Assembly: GCA_046566145.1 (NCBI GenBank)
Contig: JBKHXF010000022.1
Span: forward strand, 1 to 64,000
Direction: 5' to 3'
Length of the DNA: 64,000 bases
Source of the DNA: JBKHXF01 sp046566145
GTDB taxonomy: Bacteria; Actinomycetota; Nitriliruptoria; Nitriliruptorales; Nitriliruptoraceae
A program made the translations under genes and the position numbers. Below the pieces are notes generated by a model that was not told the DNA's origin, did not search any database, and saw only the letters and a list, made by a program, of their open reading frames with translations. Positions within the stretch are counted from its first letter, which is position 1, and each line of letters starts with the position of its first letter. This document shows positions 41,119-49,261 of the stretch, piece after piece.

Positions 41119-42824
41119 GCGGGACGAGGGCCCTGCGTACCTCCACGCGCGTGCTGCTCGTGGCCGGGATCGTCATGCTCGTCGTGGTCATCGGCGGTGC
41201 CGTCCTCGCCGACGTCCTCGCCGTCCACCCTCCGCACCGCTCCAGCGGGCCGCCGCACGCCCCCCCGTCGGCGGTGCACTGGCTCGGCACCGACGACCTC
41301 GGTCGCGACCTGTTCTCCCAGCTCGTGCACGGCGCGCGGGTCTCGCTGTTCGTCGGGCTGGTGGCCGCCGCCGTCGCGCTCGTGCTCGGCACCGTCGTCG
41401 CGCTCGTGGCCGGCTGGTGTGGCGGGTGGGTGGACGCGGCCCTCATGCGGCTCGTCGACGTGACCCTGTCGTTGCCGTTCCTGGTCCTCGTGCTGGTGCT
41501 GGCCGCCTACTTCGGACGGGGGCTGGACGTGCTCACCACGCTCATCGCGCTCGTGCTGTGGGCCCGACCGGCGCGGTTGCTGCGCTCCCAGGTCCTCAAG
41601 CTCCGGGAGTACGGCCACGTCCGGGCGGCGGTGGCGATGGGTGCCTCGACCCCACGCATCCTGGCCGGACACGTGCTGCCCCGGCTCGCACCGTTGCTCT
41701 CGTCGCAGTTCGTCCGCACCGCCGCGGTCGCGGTCGTCGTGCAGGCGGGGGTTGCGTTCCTGGGGCTGGGCGACCCCAGCCGGGTGAGCTGGGGGTCGAC
41801 GCTGTTCTTCGCCAACAACGCGGCCGCGATCCTGACCGACGCGTGGAGGTGGTGGGTCCTCCCGCCGGGGCTCGCCCTGGCGGCCCTCATCGTCGGGTTC
41901 GCGTTCGTGGGCCACGCCCTCGAGGAGCTCACCGAGCCGCAGGTCGGGGAGCACGGCTGGAGGCGCCCGGTGCGGCGCAGGCTCGCGATCGAGCCCGCGG
42001 TGCCGGTGTCGGACGGAGCCGCCCTGGAGCTGCGGGGGCTGACCGTGCGGTACGGCGACACGACCGCCGTCGACCGGGTGGACCTCACGCTCCACCGTGG
42101 GCGCGTGCTGGGGATCGTGGGGGAGTCGGGTGCGGGCAAGAGCACCGTGGTGCTGGCCCTGCTCGGGCTCCTCCCACCGGCCGGTCGCGTGGTGGCGGGC
42201 GAGATCGTCCTCGGCGAGCGCGACCTGCGCCGCGAGGGGCGAGCGGGGCTGGCGCGGATGCGGGGTCGTGAGCTCGCGCTGGTGCCCCAGGCCGCCATGC
42301 ACGTGCTCGACCCGGTCCGGGACGTGCACACCCAGCTGGTCGAGGTGCTGCGGTTGACGTGCGACCGGGACACGGCGCGGGTCAGGGCACACGAGCTGCT
42401 CACACGCGTCGGTGTGCCACCCGACCGGCACGGTGCGTTCCCGCACGAGTTCAGCGGCGGCATGCGACAGCGGGTGGTCATCGCCTCGGCGATCGCCAAC
42501 CGTCCGTTCGTCCTCGTCGCCGACGAACCGACCACCGGACTCGACGTCGTCACCCAGCTCGAGATCATGCGACTGCTCCACGAGCTCCGCGACGAGCTCG
42601 GCCTCGAGCTGGTCGTCGTCACCCACGACCTCGGCCTGGTCGCGGGCCACGCCGACGACCTCGCGGTCATGCAGGCCGGACGGGTCGTCGAACGCGGCGC
42701 CGTCACGGACGTCCTCCTCCGCCCCTCCCACCCGCACCTGCGCGAGCTGATCGCCTGCACCCCCTCGCTGGAGGGACCGCTGCGTCCCTGGCGGGCGGGC
42801 GCCCAGGGGTCGGGTGTCGCATGA
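41115..42824 (+). CDS. ABC transporter permease-ATPase fusion (DppC-DppD type)
   Basis: 569 residues from GTG 41115. Residues 1 to about 285 are a DppC-type permease: WLGTDDLGRDLFSQLVHGARVSLFVG, REYGHVRAAVAMGASTPRILAGHVLPRL (coupling loop) and VVQAGVAFLGLGDPSRVSWG. Residues about 300-569 are an ATPase with Walker A GESGAGKST, PQAAMHVLDPV (Q-loop), FSGGMRQRVVIASAIA, LVADEPTTGLD and THDLGLVAG. In the other system of this locus the two are separate genes. The frame is open throughout, so this is a true fusion, not a missed stop. Confidence 0.93.
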   Translation: MSGTRALRTSTRVLLVAGIVMLVVVIGGAVLADVLAVHPPHRSSGPPHAPPSAVHWLGTDDLGRDLFSQLVHGARVSLFVGLVAAAVALVLGTVVALVAGWCGGWVDAALMRLVDVTLSLPFLVLVLVLAAYFGRGLDVLTTLIALVLWARPARLLRSQVLKLREYGHVRAAVAMGASTPRILAGHVLPRLAPLLSSQFVRTAAVAVVVQAGVAFLGLGDPSRVSWGSTLFFANNAAAILTDAWRWWVLPPGLALAALIVGFAFVGHALEELTEPQVGEHGWRRPVRRRLAIEPAVPVSDGAALELRGLTVRYGDTTAVDRVDLTLHRGRVLGIVGESGAGKSTVVLALLGLLPPAGRVVAGEIVLGERDLRREGRAGLARMRGRELALVPQAAMHVLDPVRDVHTQLVEVLRLTCDRDTARVRAHELLTRVGVPPDRHGAFPHEFSGGMRQRVVIASAIANRPFVLVADEPTTGLDVVTQLEIMRLLHELRDELGLELVVVTHDLGLVAGHADDLAVMQAGRVVERGAVTDVLLRPSHPHLRELIACTPSLEGPLRPWRAGAQGSGVA

Positions 42825-43636
42825 ACGGCCCCGTGGTCGAGCTGCGCTCCGCCGGGCTGGTGCACCGTCGCCGTGGTGCCGCGCCGGTGGCGGCCCTCCG
42901 GTCCGTGGATCTCCGGGTGCACGCCGGCGAGCGCGTCGCCGTGGTCGGCCGCAGCGGCGCCGGCAAGTCGAGCCTCGCCCGCGTCCTGCTCGGTCTCGAC
43001 CGCGTGACGCACGGGTCGGTCCGGGTGCTCGGCCACGACCTCGCGTCGCTGCGTGCACGGGAGCTGCGCCGGGTCCGTCGCAGGATGCACCTCGTCTTCC
43101 AGGACCCCTACGACTCGCTGCACCCGGGGTGGAGCGTCGAGGCCCTGGTGGGGGAACCGGTCGCGCTCGCAGGCGTCCGGGCTCGCGCCGACCGCCGGCG
43201 CGTGGTCGCGGGCGCGCTCGAACGGGTCGGGCTCGGCGCGGACGAGGACCTGCTGGGACGGCGACCCTCCGCGCTGAGCGGCGGGCAGCGGCAGCGGGTC
43301 GCGCTCGCCCGTGCCCTGGTGACCGCGCCGGCGCTGGTCGTCGCGGACGAGCCGGCCTCGATGCTCGACGCCGCCCTGCGCACGCTGGTGGTCGAGCTCC
43401 TGCTGGAAGTGCAGGCCGAGCACGGGGCCGCGTTGGTCTACGTCACGCACGACCTGGCCGTCGCCCGACACGTGGCAGAGCGGGTGGTGGTGATGCAGGA
43501 GGGCACGGTCGTCGACGACGGGCCGGTCGACGTCCTGCTCCGGCGTCCCGCCCACCCCGAGTCCGAACGGCTCGTGGCGGCGGCCCGGGCGCTGCACTCC
43601 CTGCCGCCCGGTCGCGGCGGCCCGACCGGCGGCTGA
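42821..43636 (+). CDS. ABC transporter ATPase, DppF/NikE type (second system)
   Basis: 271 residues from ATG 42821 (ATGA overlap). Walker A GRSGAGKSS, LVFQDPYDSLHPGWSV, LSGGQRQRVALARALV, LVVADEPASMLD, THDLAVARHVAERVVVM. It lacks the C-terminal Cys-containing oligopeptide domain seen in the first system and is nearer NikE in length. Its stop is 12 nt from that of the convergent biotin-ligase-like gene. Confidence 0.92.
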   Translation: MNGPVVELRSAGLVHRRRGAAPVAALRSVDLRVHAGERVAVVGRSGAGKSSLARVLLGLDRVTHGSVRVLGHDLASLRARELRRVRRRMHLVFQDPYDSLHPGWSVEALVGEPVALAGVRARADRRRVVAGALERVGLGADEDLLGRRPSALSGGQRQRVALARALVTAPALVVADEPASMLDAALRTLVVELLLEVQAEHGAALVYVTHDLAVARHVAERVVVMQEGTVVDDGPVDVLLRRPAHPESERLVAAARALHSLPPGRGGPTGG

Positions 43637-43648
43637 CCGCCGAGGAGA

Positions 43649-44413
43649 TCAGCCGGCGCCGGCGGGCCCCATCGGACCGGACCCGGGGTCCTCGAGCGTC
43701 CCGAGCGCCTGGGGCAGGACGACGATGCGCGCGCCGTCGTCGGCGCGGACGACGAGGCCGCCGTCGGGTGCGAGGTCGACCGCCTCCCCGACGATGGTCG
43801 CGCCGGCCGGTCCCATCGGCAGCAGGTGGGCACGCACGCGCTGGCCGAGCGTCGCGCACCGGGAGCGGGCGTCGACCACGACCGTCCCGGGGTCGCCGCG
43901 CCGGCGGTCGAGCGCATCCAGCAGGCTCGCCAGCACCGGCCCGCGCGGCGGGGGGACGACGAACGCCAGGAGGGTCAGCACCGCCCACGACGGTGTCGTG
44001 CCCGCGGCGTCGAGCTGGACCCCGACCGCGGCGACCGGACGGTCCCCGGCGGTCAGGTGGTCGGGCCAGCGCAGCTCGGCCGTGCGGCCGCCGGCGCCGA
44101 GCACGTCGTGGACGACCAGCGTCCCCAGCAGGTACAGCCACCCCTCGTCGAGCTCGCTCGGGCCCGATGGACGGATGACCACCGAGCAGGCCAGCCAGCC
44201 GGCGGGGTCGACGGCCCCGTCCCAGTCGAGCCCCGACCGGCCCCGTGGGGCGGCGACGTACCCGGCGGTGACCACGGCCCCGTCCGGTGCGCCGGTGCGG
44301 GCCCACGCGACCGCCTCGGCCTCGGTCGAGAGCATCGCCGGGAACGTGCGCACGGGCCGGTCGCCGAGCAGCGGTCGCAGGTGTGCCCGGTCGAGGTCGT
44401 CGCTCAGCTCCAC
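43649..44413 (-). CDS. Biotin/lipoate-protein-ligase-like protein, probably not a biotin ligase
   Basis: 254 residues from GTG 44413. The order of elements follows BirA: AAPRGRSGLDWDGAVDPAGWLACSVVIRP (for GRGRRGR...PPGNLYFSLLLRP), LRWPDHLTAGDRPVAAVGVQL (for KWPNDL...KKVAGIL), and a C-terminal SH3-like part, CATLGQRVRAHLLPMGPAGATIVGEAVDLAPDGGLVV. The biotinyl-AMP loop GRGRxGR is changed, and the Lys following WPND is missing. It may bind a different ligand or act as a scaffold. Overlaps the TPR gene by 10 nt. Confidence 0.7.
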   Translation of the reverse strand: MELSDDLDRAHLRPLLGDRPVRTFPAMLSTEAEAVAWARTGAPDGAVVTAGYVAAPRGRSGLDWDGAVDPAGWLACSVVIRPSGPSELDEGWLYLLGTLVVHDVLGAGGRTAELRWPDHLTAGDRPVAAVGVQLDAAGTTPSWAVLTLLAFVVPPPRGPVLASLLDALDRRRGDPGTVVVDARSRCATLGQRVRAHLLPMGPAGATIVGEAVDLAPDGGLVVRADDGARIVVLPQALGTLEDPGSGPMGPAGAG

Positions 44414-45690
44414 GGCGTGCGGACCTCCGCCCGGGCGGCGATGCTGGTGAGCGTGTCGCGCACCCGCATCCACTGCGGCGCGTGGAAGCGCACGGAAGCG
44501 CCGATGACGGACCGGGCGATGGCCGGTGCCTCGGGCTCGTCCTCGGTGGCCCGCACGAGCGCCTCGAGGACCGCCTCGAACAGGGCCGGGGGCTGTTCCA
44601 GGACGACCTCCAGCCAGGCTGCGGCGCGGTCGGTCCGGCCGGTCGGGTCCCGCAGGGCGGCGACCAGCGCCCGGCCGTGCTCGGCGACGGCGCCGGTGCG
44701 CGCGTCGTGGTCTCCGATCGTGCCCAGACGGGCCAGCTCCGCCCGCAGCAGGCCGAACAGCTCGCCGGGCGTGGCGCTGCCCAGCACGACCGTCAGGGGG
44801 TCCGGGACGGTCGCCGCTCCGCCGGCGCCGGCGCCCGCGCCGGCGGCGGGCTCGCGCAGCACCTCCTGCGCCTGGCGTCGGGCGGGCTCGGGGAGCGCGT
44901 CGATCGCGAGGGCCTGCCGGGCGGCGAGGTGGGCACGGGCCCACTGTCCCGCCCGGGCGTGGGCGAGCGCGAGGTTGGCCCGTGCCATCCCGTGCTCGCC
45001 GGGCCGGACCGACACGGGATGGGCACCGCACGCGTCGAGGAACGCGTCGGCCGCCGCGTCCGGCCGGCCGGCCGCGAGCTCGACCACACCACGCACGTTG
45101 GCGGCTGCGCCGAGTGCTGCGCGGTCGCCCGCCCGTCGTGCCAGCTCCTGGGACTCCTCCAGGGCCTGGCGTGCGGCGTCGAGGTCGCCGGTCGCGAGCA
45201 GGCTGGTCCCGAGCTCGCGTGCCGCCGCGGTCGCCTGGGCGCGGGCGTCGGCACCGGCGAACACCGCCAGCGCCTCGCGGAACGCGTCCGCCGCCGCGAC
45301 GTCGTCCCCGGCCTCGCGCAGCACCAGGCCGCGGTTGTAGCGCGCCGCCGCCGCCTCCAACGGCTGGTCGTTCGCGACGAGCAGCGCGGCGGCGGCGGCG
45401 AACGCCGCGTCGGCCTGGGCGGTCGCCCCGAGGTCGCGGAAGGCCACGCCGAGCATCATCCGTGCCTTGGCGTGCTCGACCGGGAGCCCCGCAGGCGGGA
45501 ACCCGGCCGCGGCCTGCTCGAGGGCCTCGACCGCCGCGCGGGGCTCGCCGGCCGCGATCAGGGCGGTCCCGAGGTGGAAGCACGCGGTGGCGTGCTGCAC
45601 CGGGCGGCGCGCCGGATCGTGGCGGGCCACCTCCTCCCGGAGCGCATCGAGGAGCGCCGTGTCGCCGCGGGTCCCGGGCTCAGCGGGCAT
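44404..45690 (-). CDS. TPR-repeat protein of the hydrogenase locus
   Basis: 428 residues from ATG 45690. About six consecutive tetratricopeptide helix pairs fill residues 30-260 (ACFHLGTALIAAGEPRAAVEALEQA, ARYNRGLVLREAGDDVAAADAFREA, ANLALAHARAGQWARAHLAARQA). The C-terminal about 150 residues are a separate helical domain. TPR proteins mediate protein contacts; a role in complex assembly is plausible. Divergent from the maturation protease gene, with only 31 nt between the starts. Confidence 0.8.
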   Translation of the reverse strand: MPAEPGTRGDTALLDALREEVARHDPARRPVQHATACFHLGTALIAAGEPRAAVEALEQAAAGFPPAGLPVEHAKARMMLGVAFRDLGATAQADAAFAAAAALLVANDQPLEAAAARYNRGLVLREAGDDVAAADAFREALAVFAGADARAQATAAARELGTSLLATGDLDAARQALEESQELARRAGDRAALGAAANVRGVVELAAGRPDAAADAFLDACGAHPVSVRPGEHGMARANLALAHARAGQWARAHLAARQALAIDALPEPARRQAQEVLREPAAGAGAGAGGAATVPDPLTVVLGSATPGELFGLLRAELARLGTIGDHDARTGAVAEHGRALVAALRDPTGRTDRAAAWLEVVLEQPPALFEAVLEALVRATEDEPEAPAIARSVIGASVRFHAPQWMRVRDTLTSIAARAEVRTPWS

Positions 45691-45721
45691 GCTTGCCTCC
45701 CGGGGGGGAGTGGAGCCGCAC

Positions 45722-46231
45722 GTGCCGAGGATCGTCGTCGCTGCCTTCGGCAACGTCCTGCGCACCGACGACGGGTTCGGGGTGGCGGTGCTGGCGGAGC
45801 TGGCCGCGTCCGACCCGCCCCCGCAGGTCGTGCTGCGCGACGTCGGCATCGGGGGCATCCACCTCGTGCAGGACCTGCTCGGCGAGCCCGCGGACGCGCT
45901 GGTGGTGCTCGACACGGTGGAGCTCGGGCGGGCGCCGGGGACGGTCGTGGTCGTCGAGCCCGAGGTGGCGGACGTCGGCGCGATGAGCGTGATGGAGCGG
46001 CGGGACCAGCTCGCGGACATGCACTACGCCACGCCGGACCGGGCGCTGATGCTCCTGCGCGCCCTGGGCGTGCTGCCGCCGCGCACGGTCGTGGTGGGGT
46101 GCGAGCCGCTCGACCTCGACACCCCGTCGCGGACGATGACGCCCGTGGCCGCCGGTGCGGTCGGCCCCGCGGCCGCCGAGGTCCGCCGGGTCGTCCGTGC
46201 ACTCGGTGTCGCCTGGCCCGACCGGTCGTGA
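45722..46231 (+). CDS. Hydrogenase maturation protease (HycI/HyaD family)
   Basis: 169 residues from GTG 45722 with a GGGGGGAG upstream. FGNVLRTDDGFGVAVL carries the first acidic metal ligand, LRDVGIGGIHLVQDLL the second Asp, and DMHYATPDRALMLLRALGVLP the His. LVVLDTVELGRAPGTVVVVEP is the expected core strand-loop. These bind the nickel of the large subunit and then cut off its C-terminal tail. This is the canonical copy; the protein at 36960 is the divergent one. Confidence 0.88.
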   Translation: MPRIVVAAFGNVLRTDDGFGVAVLAELAASDPPPQVVLRDVGIGGIHLVQDLLGEPADALVVLDTVELGRAPGTVVVVEPEVADVGAMSVMERRDQLADMHYATPDRALMLLRALGVLPPRTVVVGCEPLDLDTPSRTMTPVAAGAVGPAAAEVRRVVRALGVAWPDRS

Positions 46232-46272
46232 CCCGGGCCGGCGCCCGCCGTCCGCAGGGCACGGTGGCGCTG

Positions 46273-46827
46273 TCATGCCGGCGGCCGCGGCTGGATCTGC
46301 AGCAGCACCTCGCCGCCACCCGGCGGGGGGTGCGGCACCGCGTCGGGGTCGTCCTCCACCTCGAGGCGTTCGAAGTCCGGGAACCCGCCGCGCAGGGCGC
46401 GCTCCACGCCCTCCTGGAGGGTCACGGCGGAGGCCGTGCAGCCCCGGCACGCACCGGTCATCCGGACCCGGACGACACCGCCACGCACCTCGAGGACCTC
46501 CACGTCGCCCCCGTGGGACTCGAGGTACGGACGGACCGCGTCCACGGCCCGGACCGCCACCGTGCGACCGTCGAGGCCCACGCCGTACGCCTCCCACAGC
46601 CAGGCGATGGCCGGGTGCGCGTCCCGCAGCTCCTCGACGAGCGCCGGACCGAGCCGTTCCCCGAGCCGGATGAGCGCCAGCCGGTGGACGTCGTCGACCG
46701 TGTCCAGCAACTCGACGACGACCTCCCGGTCGGCCGGCGCCATCGCATCGACCGCCTCCAGGAGGCCCTCCATCCGGTCGAGCACCGCATCGAGCCGCTC
46801 GAGGTCCTGCCCGGCCGTAGGGGTCAT
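46273..46827 (-). CDS. NifU-family Fe-S scaffold protein
   Basis: 184 residues from ATG 46827. The C-terminal NifU domain (about 85-160) has VRPYLESHGGDVEVLEVRGGVVRVRMTGAC and RGCTASAVTLQEGVERALRGGFPDF, with the CxxC that assembles a [4Fe-4S] cluster. The N-terminal about 80 residues are an added helical domain found in hydrogenase-linked NifU-like proteins. The small subunit needs three Fe-S clusters, so a dedicated carrier fits. It has a shared upstream region with the CooC-like gene. Confidence 0.88.
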   Translation of the reverse strand: MTPTAGQDLERLDAVLDRMEGLLEAVDAMAPADREVVVELLDTVDDVHRLALIRLGERLGPALVEELRDAHPAIAWLWEAYGVGLDGRTVAVRAVDAVRPYLESHGGDVEVLEVRGGVVRVRMTGACRGCTASAVTLQEGVERALRGGFPDFERLEVEDDPDAVPHPPPGGGEVLLQIQPRPPA

Positions 46828-46861
46828 CGGACGTCCTCCGGTCGCGGTCGCAGCAGCGCGA

Positions 46862-46884
46862 CTATATGTTCTGCGCGGCTAGTG
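46862..46884 (+). promoter_or_regulatory. Hydrogenase-locus element between nifU-like and CooC-like genes
   Basis: CTATATG (46862-46868)-N10-CTAGTG (46879-46884), in the divergent region, 34 nt from the NifU-like start and 58 nt from the CooC-like start. Confidence 0.62.
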
Positions 46885-46942
46885 TGCAGAGACCCGCTGG
46901 CTGCTCGACGTCGCTGCGGGCCGCGTCCGGGAGGGGCTCGAC

Positions 46943-47704
46943 ATGAAGCTCGGCATCGTCGGCAAGGGCGGGGTCGGCAAGACCACGACGGCGTCGCTCG
47001 TGGCGGCGACCTACCACCGCGTGGGGCACCGGGTCGTGGCCGTGGACACCGACTCCAACCCCAACCTCGGCCTCTCGCTCGGGCTGGACCGCGAGCAGGT
47101 GGACGCGGTCCCGGTCCTGCCGCGCGCGGTCATCGTCGGCCGCGGAGGGGACGTCACCGTCGACGCGTTGCTGGCCGAGTACGGCCGGCCGACGCCGGCT
47201 GGGCCGACCCTGCTGTCGGCGATCCGGGTCACCGAGGCCGGCGCCGGCTGCACCTGCTCCGGTCACGCCACGGTCCGCAGCCTGCTGGGGGAGGCGCTCG
47301 AGGAGCACGCCGACGTCACGGTGGTCGACATGGAGGCGGGGCTCGAGCACCTCAGCCGGTCGGGCGGGACCCTCGCCCACGCCGACGTGCTGCTGGTCGT
47401 GATGGAGCCGAGCCGCGCCTCGGTCATCACGGCCGCGAGGACCGTCGCCCTCGCGTCCGACCTCGGCCTCGACCGCGTCGTCGGGGTGGGGAACAAGTCC
47501 TCCGGGGAGCGCGACCGCCGCTTCCTCGAGGACGCCTGCGCCGACCACGGGCTGGAGCTGCTCGGGGTCCTGCCGCACACCGAGGCGGTCAGGGACGCGG
47601 ACCGCTCCGGGATCGGGGTCGCGCTCGACCCGCCGCCGGCGCTGCAGGCGGCACTGGACGACGTCGTGGCGCGCCTCGGGCCGGTCGCGCCCGTCCGGGT
47701 CTGA
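46943..47704 (+). CDS. CooC/MinD-type P-loop ATPase, copy 2
   Basis: 253 residues from ATG 46943. MKLGIVGKGGVGKTTTASLVA carries the deviant Walker A. VDTDSNPNLGLSLG, VVDMEAGLEHLSRSGG (switch II) and VVGVGNKSSGERDRRFLE follow. The loop EAGAGCTCSGHATVR holds the CxC motif of CooC-like Ni-binding ATPases. Followed by a strong hairpin terminator. Confidence 0.87.
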   Translation: MKLGIVGKGGVGKTTTASLVAATYHRVGHRVVAVDTDSNPNLGLSLGLDREQVDAVPVLPRAVIVGRGGDVTVDALLAEYGRPTPAGPTLLSAIRVTEAGAGCTCSGHATVRSLLGEALEEHADVTVVDMEAGLEHLSRSGGTLAHADVLLVVMEPSRASVITAARTVALASDLGLDRVVGVGNKSSGERDRRFLEDACADHGLELLGVLPHTEAVRDADRSGIGVALDPPPALQAALDDVVARLGPVAPVRV

Positions 47705-47718
47705 CGGGAGCCCGGACC

Positions 47719-47745
47719 GACCGCCGGCGGACGGCGCCGGCGGTC
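47719..47745 (+). terminator. 11-bp perfect hairpin terminator
   Basis: GACCGCCGGCG (47719-47729), loop GACGG, CGCCGGCGGTC (47735-47745), 15 nt after the CooC-like stop. It separates that gene from the small-membrane-protein operon. Confidence 0.72.
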
Positions 47746-47843
47746 TGCCCGTGCGACCAACGGACGCCCTCGCGCGCGAGGCGGGGCCGAGGTGGCCATC
47801 TCGGCCGGCTGGACAACTCGGACGGCGCGCGCCGCGCCGTTGC

Positions 47844-47866
47844 CTATATGCTGCTGGCACGTAGTG
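47844..47866 (+). promoter_or_regulatory. Hydrogenase-locus element upstream of the small membrane-protein operon
   Basis: CTATATG (47844-47850)-N10-GTAGTG (47861-47866), 18 nt before the first start at GTG 47885. Near-identical to the copy at 46862. Confidence 0.62.
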
Positions 47867-47884
47867 GCGACGGGAGGCCGCACG

Positions 47885-48139
47885 GTGGAAGGGGTCGGCA
47901 CCGGCTGGTGGGTCGGCATCGCGCTCGGCGCGCTGGTCGTCGTGGTCGTGGCGGCGGTCGCGATCGTGCTGATCGTGCTCGCGCGGCGCCTGATCGCGCA
48001 GGCGGGCATGGCCATCGAGGCGCTCGACGCCGCCGAGCACAACACCCGCCCCCTGTGGGACGTCGGCACCATCAACAAGGAGGCGCTCGCCGTCCTGGAG
48101 GGTGCCCGGCTCGCCCGTGAGGCGTTGGAGGGACCATGA
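47885..48139 (+). CDS. Small one-helix membrane protein 1 of the hydrogenase locus
   Basis: 84 residues from GTG 47885 with GGGAGG 7 nt upstream. One N-terminal transmembrane helix (WWVGIALGALVVVVVAAVAIVLIVLARRL) is followed by about 50 residues of amphipathic helix (AIEALDAAEHNTRPLWDVGTINKEALAVLEGARLA). No Cys or His cluster. First of five consecutive small proteins with the same plan. No family recognised; a tether, linker or quinone-side adaptor for the hydrogenase is inferred from context. Confidence 0.72.
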   Translation: MEGVGTGWWVGIALGALVVVVVAAVAIVLIVLARRLIAQAGMAIEALDAAEHNTRPLWDVGTINKEALAVLEGARLAREALEGP

Positions 48140-48411
48140 GCGTGCTGGCGGTGACGGATGCCGAGCGGGACCTGTGGGCCGTCCTGCTCCTGGTGGGCGT
48201 CGTGGTCCTGCTGGTGGTGGTCGCGCTCCTGCACGTGCTGCTGCGGGAGGTGCGCCGACTCGACGAGGGTGCCGCCGCGGTGTGGCACGCAGCCACGAAC
48301 GTGGCGCGGAACACCGCCACCACCTGGCAGCTCGGCCAGACCGCGGTCGCGCTCGAGTCGGTCAAGGAAGAGGCGCTCCGCCACGCCCGACTGCTGGAGG
48401 ACGCCGGATGA
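48136..48411 (+). CDS. Small one-helix membrane protein 2
   Basis: 91 residues from ATG 48136 (4-nt overlap with the previous gene). The helix WAVLLLVGVVVLLVVVALLHVLL is followed by REVRRLDEGAAAVWHAATNVARNTATTWQLG and a charged helix VKEEALRHARLLEDAG. Same layout as its neighbours. Function unknown. Confidence 0.72.
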   Translation: MSVLAVTDAERDLWAVLLLVGVVVLLVVVALLHVLLREVRRLDEGAAAVWHAATNVARNTATTWQLGQTAVALESVKEEALRHARLLEDAG

Positions 48412-48698
48412 GCCTCACGACACTGATCGTCCTGACGGTCGTCGAGGCCGTCGTGCTCGTCGCGGCGTTGGCCGTGTACCTCGTGCTCCTGACGCGCCGG
48501 CTCACGTCGATCTCGGACAGCCTCTCGAAGGTCGCCTGGGGCGTGCGGGCCGTCGAGGTCGAGGTCGAGGCGGTCGGTCCCGCGGTGGGGCGCGTCAACG
48601 GGCTGCTCCGCGAGCTGACGGAGGACCTGCTCCCGGCCGTCGCCGCCCGTTCCGGTGAGCTCGCCGACCGCGCATCCGCACCGGGGGGGCAGTCGTGA
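48408..48698 (+). CDS. Small one-helix membrane protein 3
   Basis: 96 residues from ATG 48408 (4-nt overlap). The helix TTLIVLTVVEAVVLVAALAVYLVLLTRRL is followed by SISDSLSKVAWGVRAVEVEVEAVGPAVGRVNGLLRELTEDLLP, a heptad-like stretch. The motif around GPAVGRVNGLL parallels RPIGPVVDSINGDL of protein 5 and RPLWDVGTINKEAL of protein 1, suggesting ancient duplication. Confidence 0.72.
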   Translation: MSLTTLIVLTVVEAVVLVAALAVYLVLLTRRLTSISDSLSKVAWGVRAVEVEVEAVGPAVGRVNGLLRELTEDLLPAVAARSGELADRASAPGGQS

Positions 48699-48946
48699 CG
48701 GCCTGGTGGATCGGGCTCGCGCTGCTGTACGGACTCGTGCTGCCGCTGGTGGTGCTGTTGCTGCATCGCCTCCGGCGCCCGGTGCTCGAGATCCGCCGGT
48801 ACGTCGACGACACCCTGGAGCACGGTGTGCTCGCGATCGCGGCCCTGGACGCGGTCGACGAGTTGGTCGAGACCCGCGACCGGATCGCGACGGTCAAGCA
48901 GCAGGTCGCCGCCTACGGCGGGAACGTCGCACGCCTGCTCGGTTGA
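48695..48946 (+). CDS. Small one-helix membrane protein 4
   Basis: 83 residues from GTG 48695 (4-nt overlap). The helix WWIGLALLYGLVLPLVVLLLHRL is followed by RRPVLEIRRYVDDTLEHGVLAIAALDAVDELVETRDRIATVKQQVAAYGGNVARLL. Predicted all-helical tail of about 55 residues. Function unknown. Confidence 0.72.
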   Translation: MTAWWIGLALLYGLVLPLVVLLLHRLRRPVLEIRRYVDDTLEHGVLAIAALDAVDELVETRDRIATVKQQVAAYGGNVARLLG

Positions 48947-48997
48947 GTTCCACCCGAACGCGAACACGCAGACCCGCACGCAGACCCGGAGGAGCAC

Positions 48998-49261
48998 ATG
49001 TCCGCCCCCGCCGCCCTGACGATCGTCGCGGTCGCGCTGGCGGTCGTCGCGATCGCCGCGTACCTGCTGCACGTGATCTGGCTGCTGCACCGGACGTCGT
49101 TCGCGCTCGGCACGATCGTCGCGGGGCTGCGCGCCATCGCGTACCAGACGCGTCCCATCGGTCCCGTCGTCGACTCGATCAACGGCGACCTGGCCGCCAC
49201 CCGTGAGGCCCTCGAGGGCGTGCTGGGCACGTCCCTCCCGACCGGACGGAGCCGTCCATGA
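48998..49261 (+). CDS. Small one-helix membrane protein 5
   Basis: 87 residues from ATG 48998 with GGAGGAG upstream; 51 nt separate it from the previous gene. The helix LTIVAVALAVVAIAAYLLHVIWLLHRT is followed by SFALGTIVAGLRAIAYQTRPIGPVVDSINGDLAATREALEGVL. Overlaps the DUF1059 gene by 4 nt. Function unknown. Confidence 0.72.
   Translation: MSAPAALTIVAVALAVVAIAAYLLHVIWLLHRTSFALGTIVAGLRAIAYQTRPIGPVVDSINGDLAATREALEGVLGTSLPTGRSRP

Noticed and set aside
43649..44413. Functional biotin-protein ligase (birA)
   Set aside because: The biotinyl-AMP loop and the Lys after WPND are changed.
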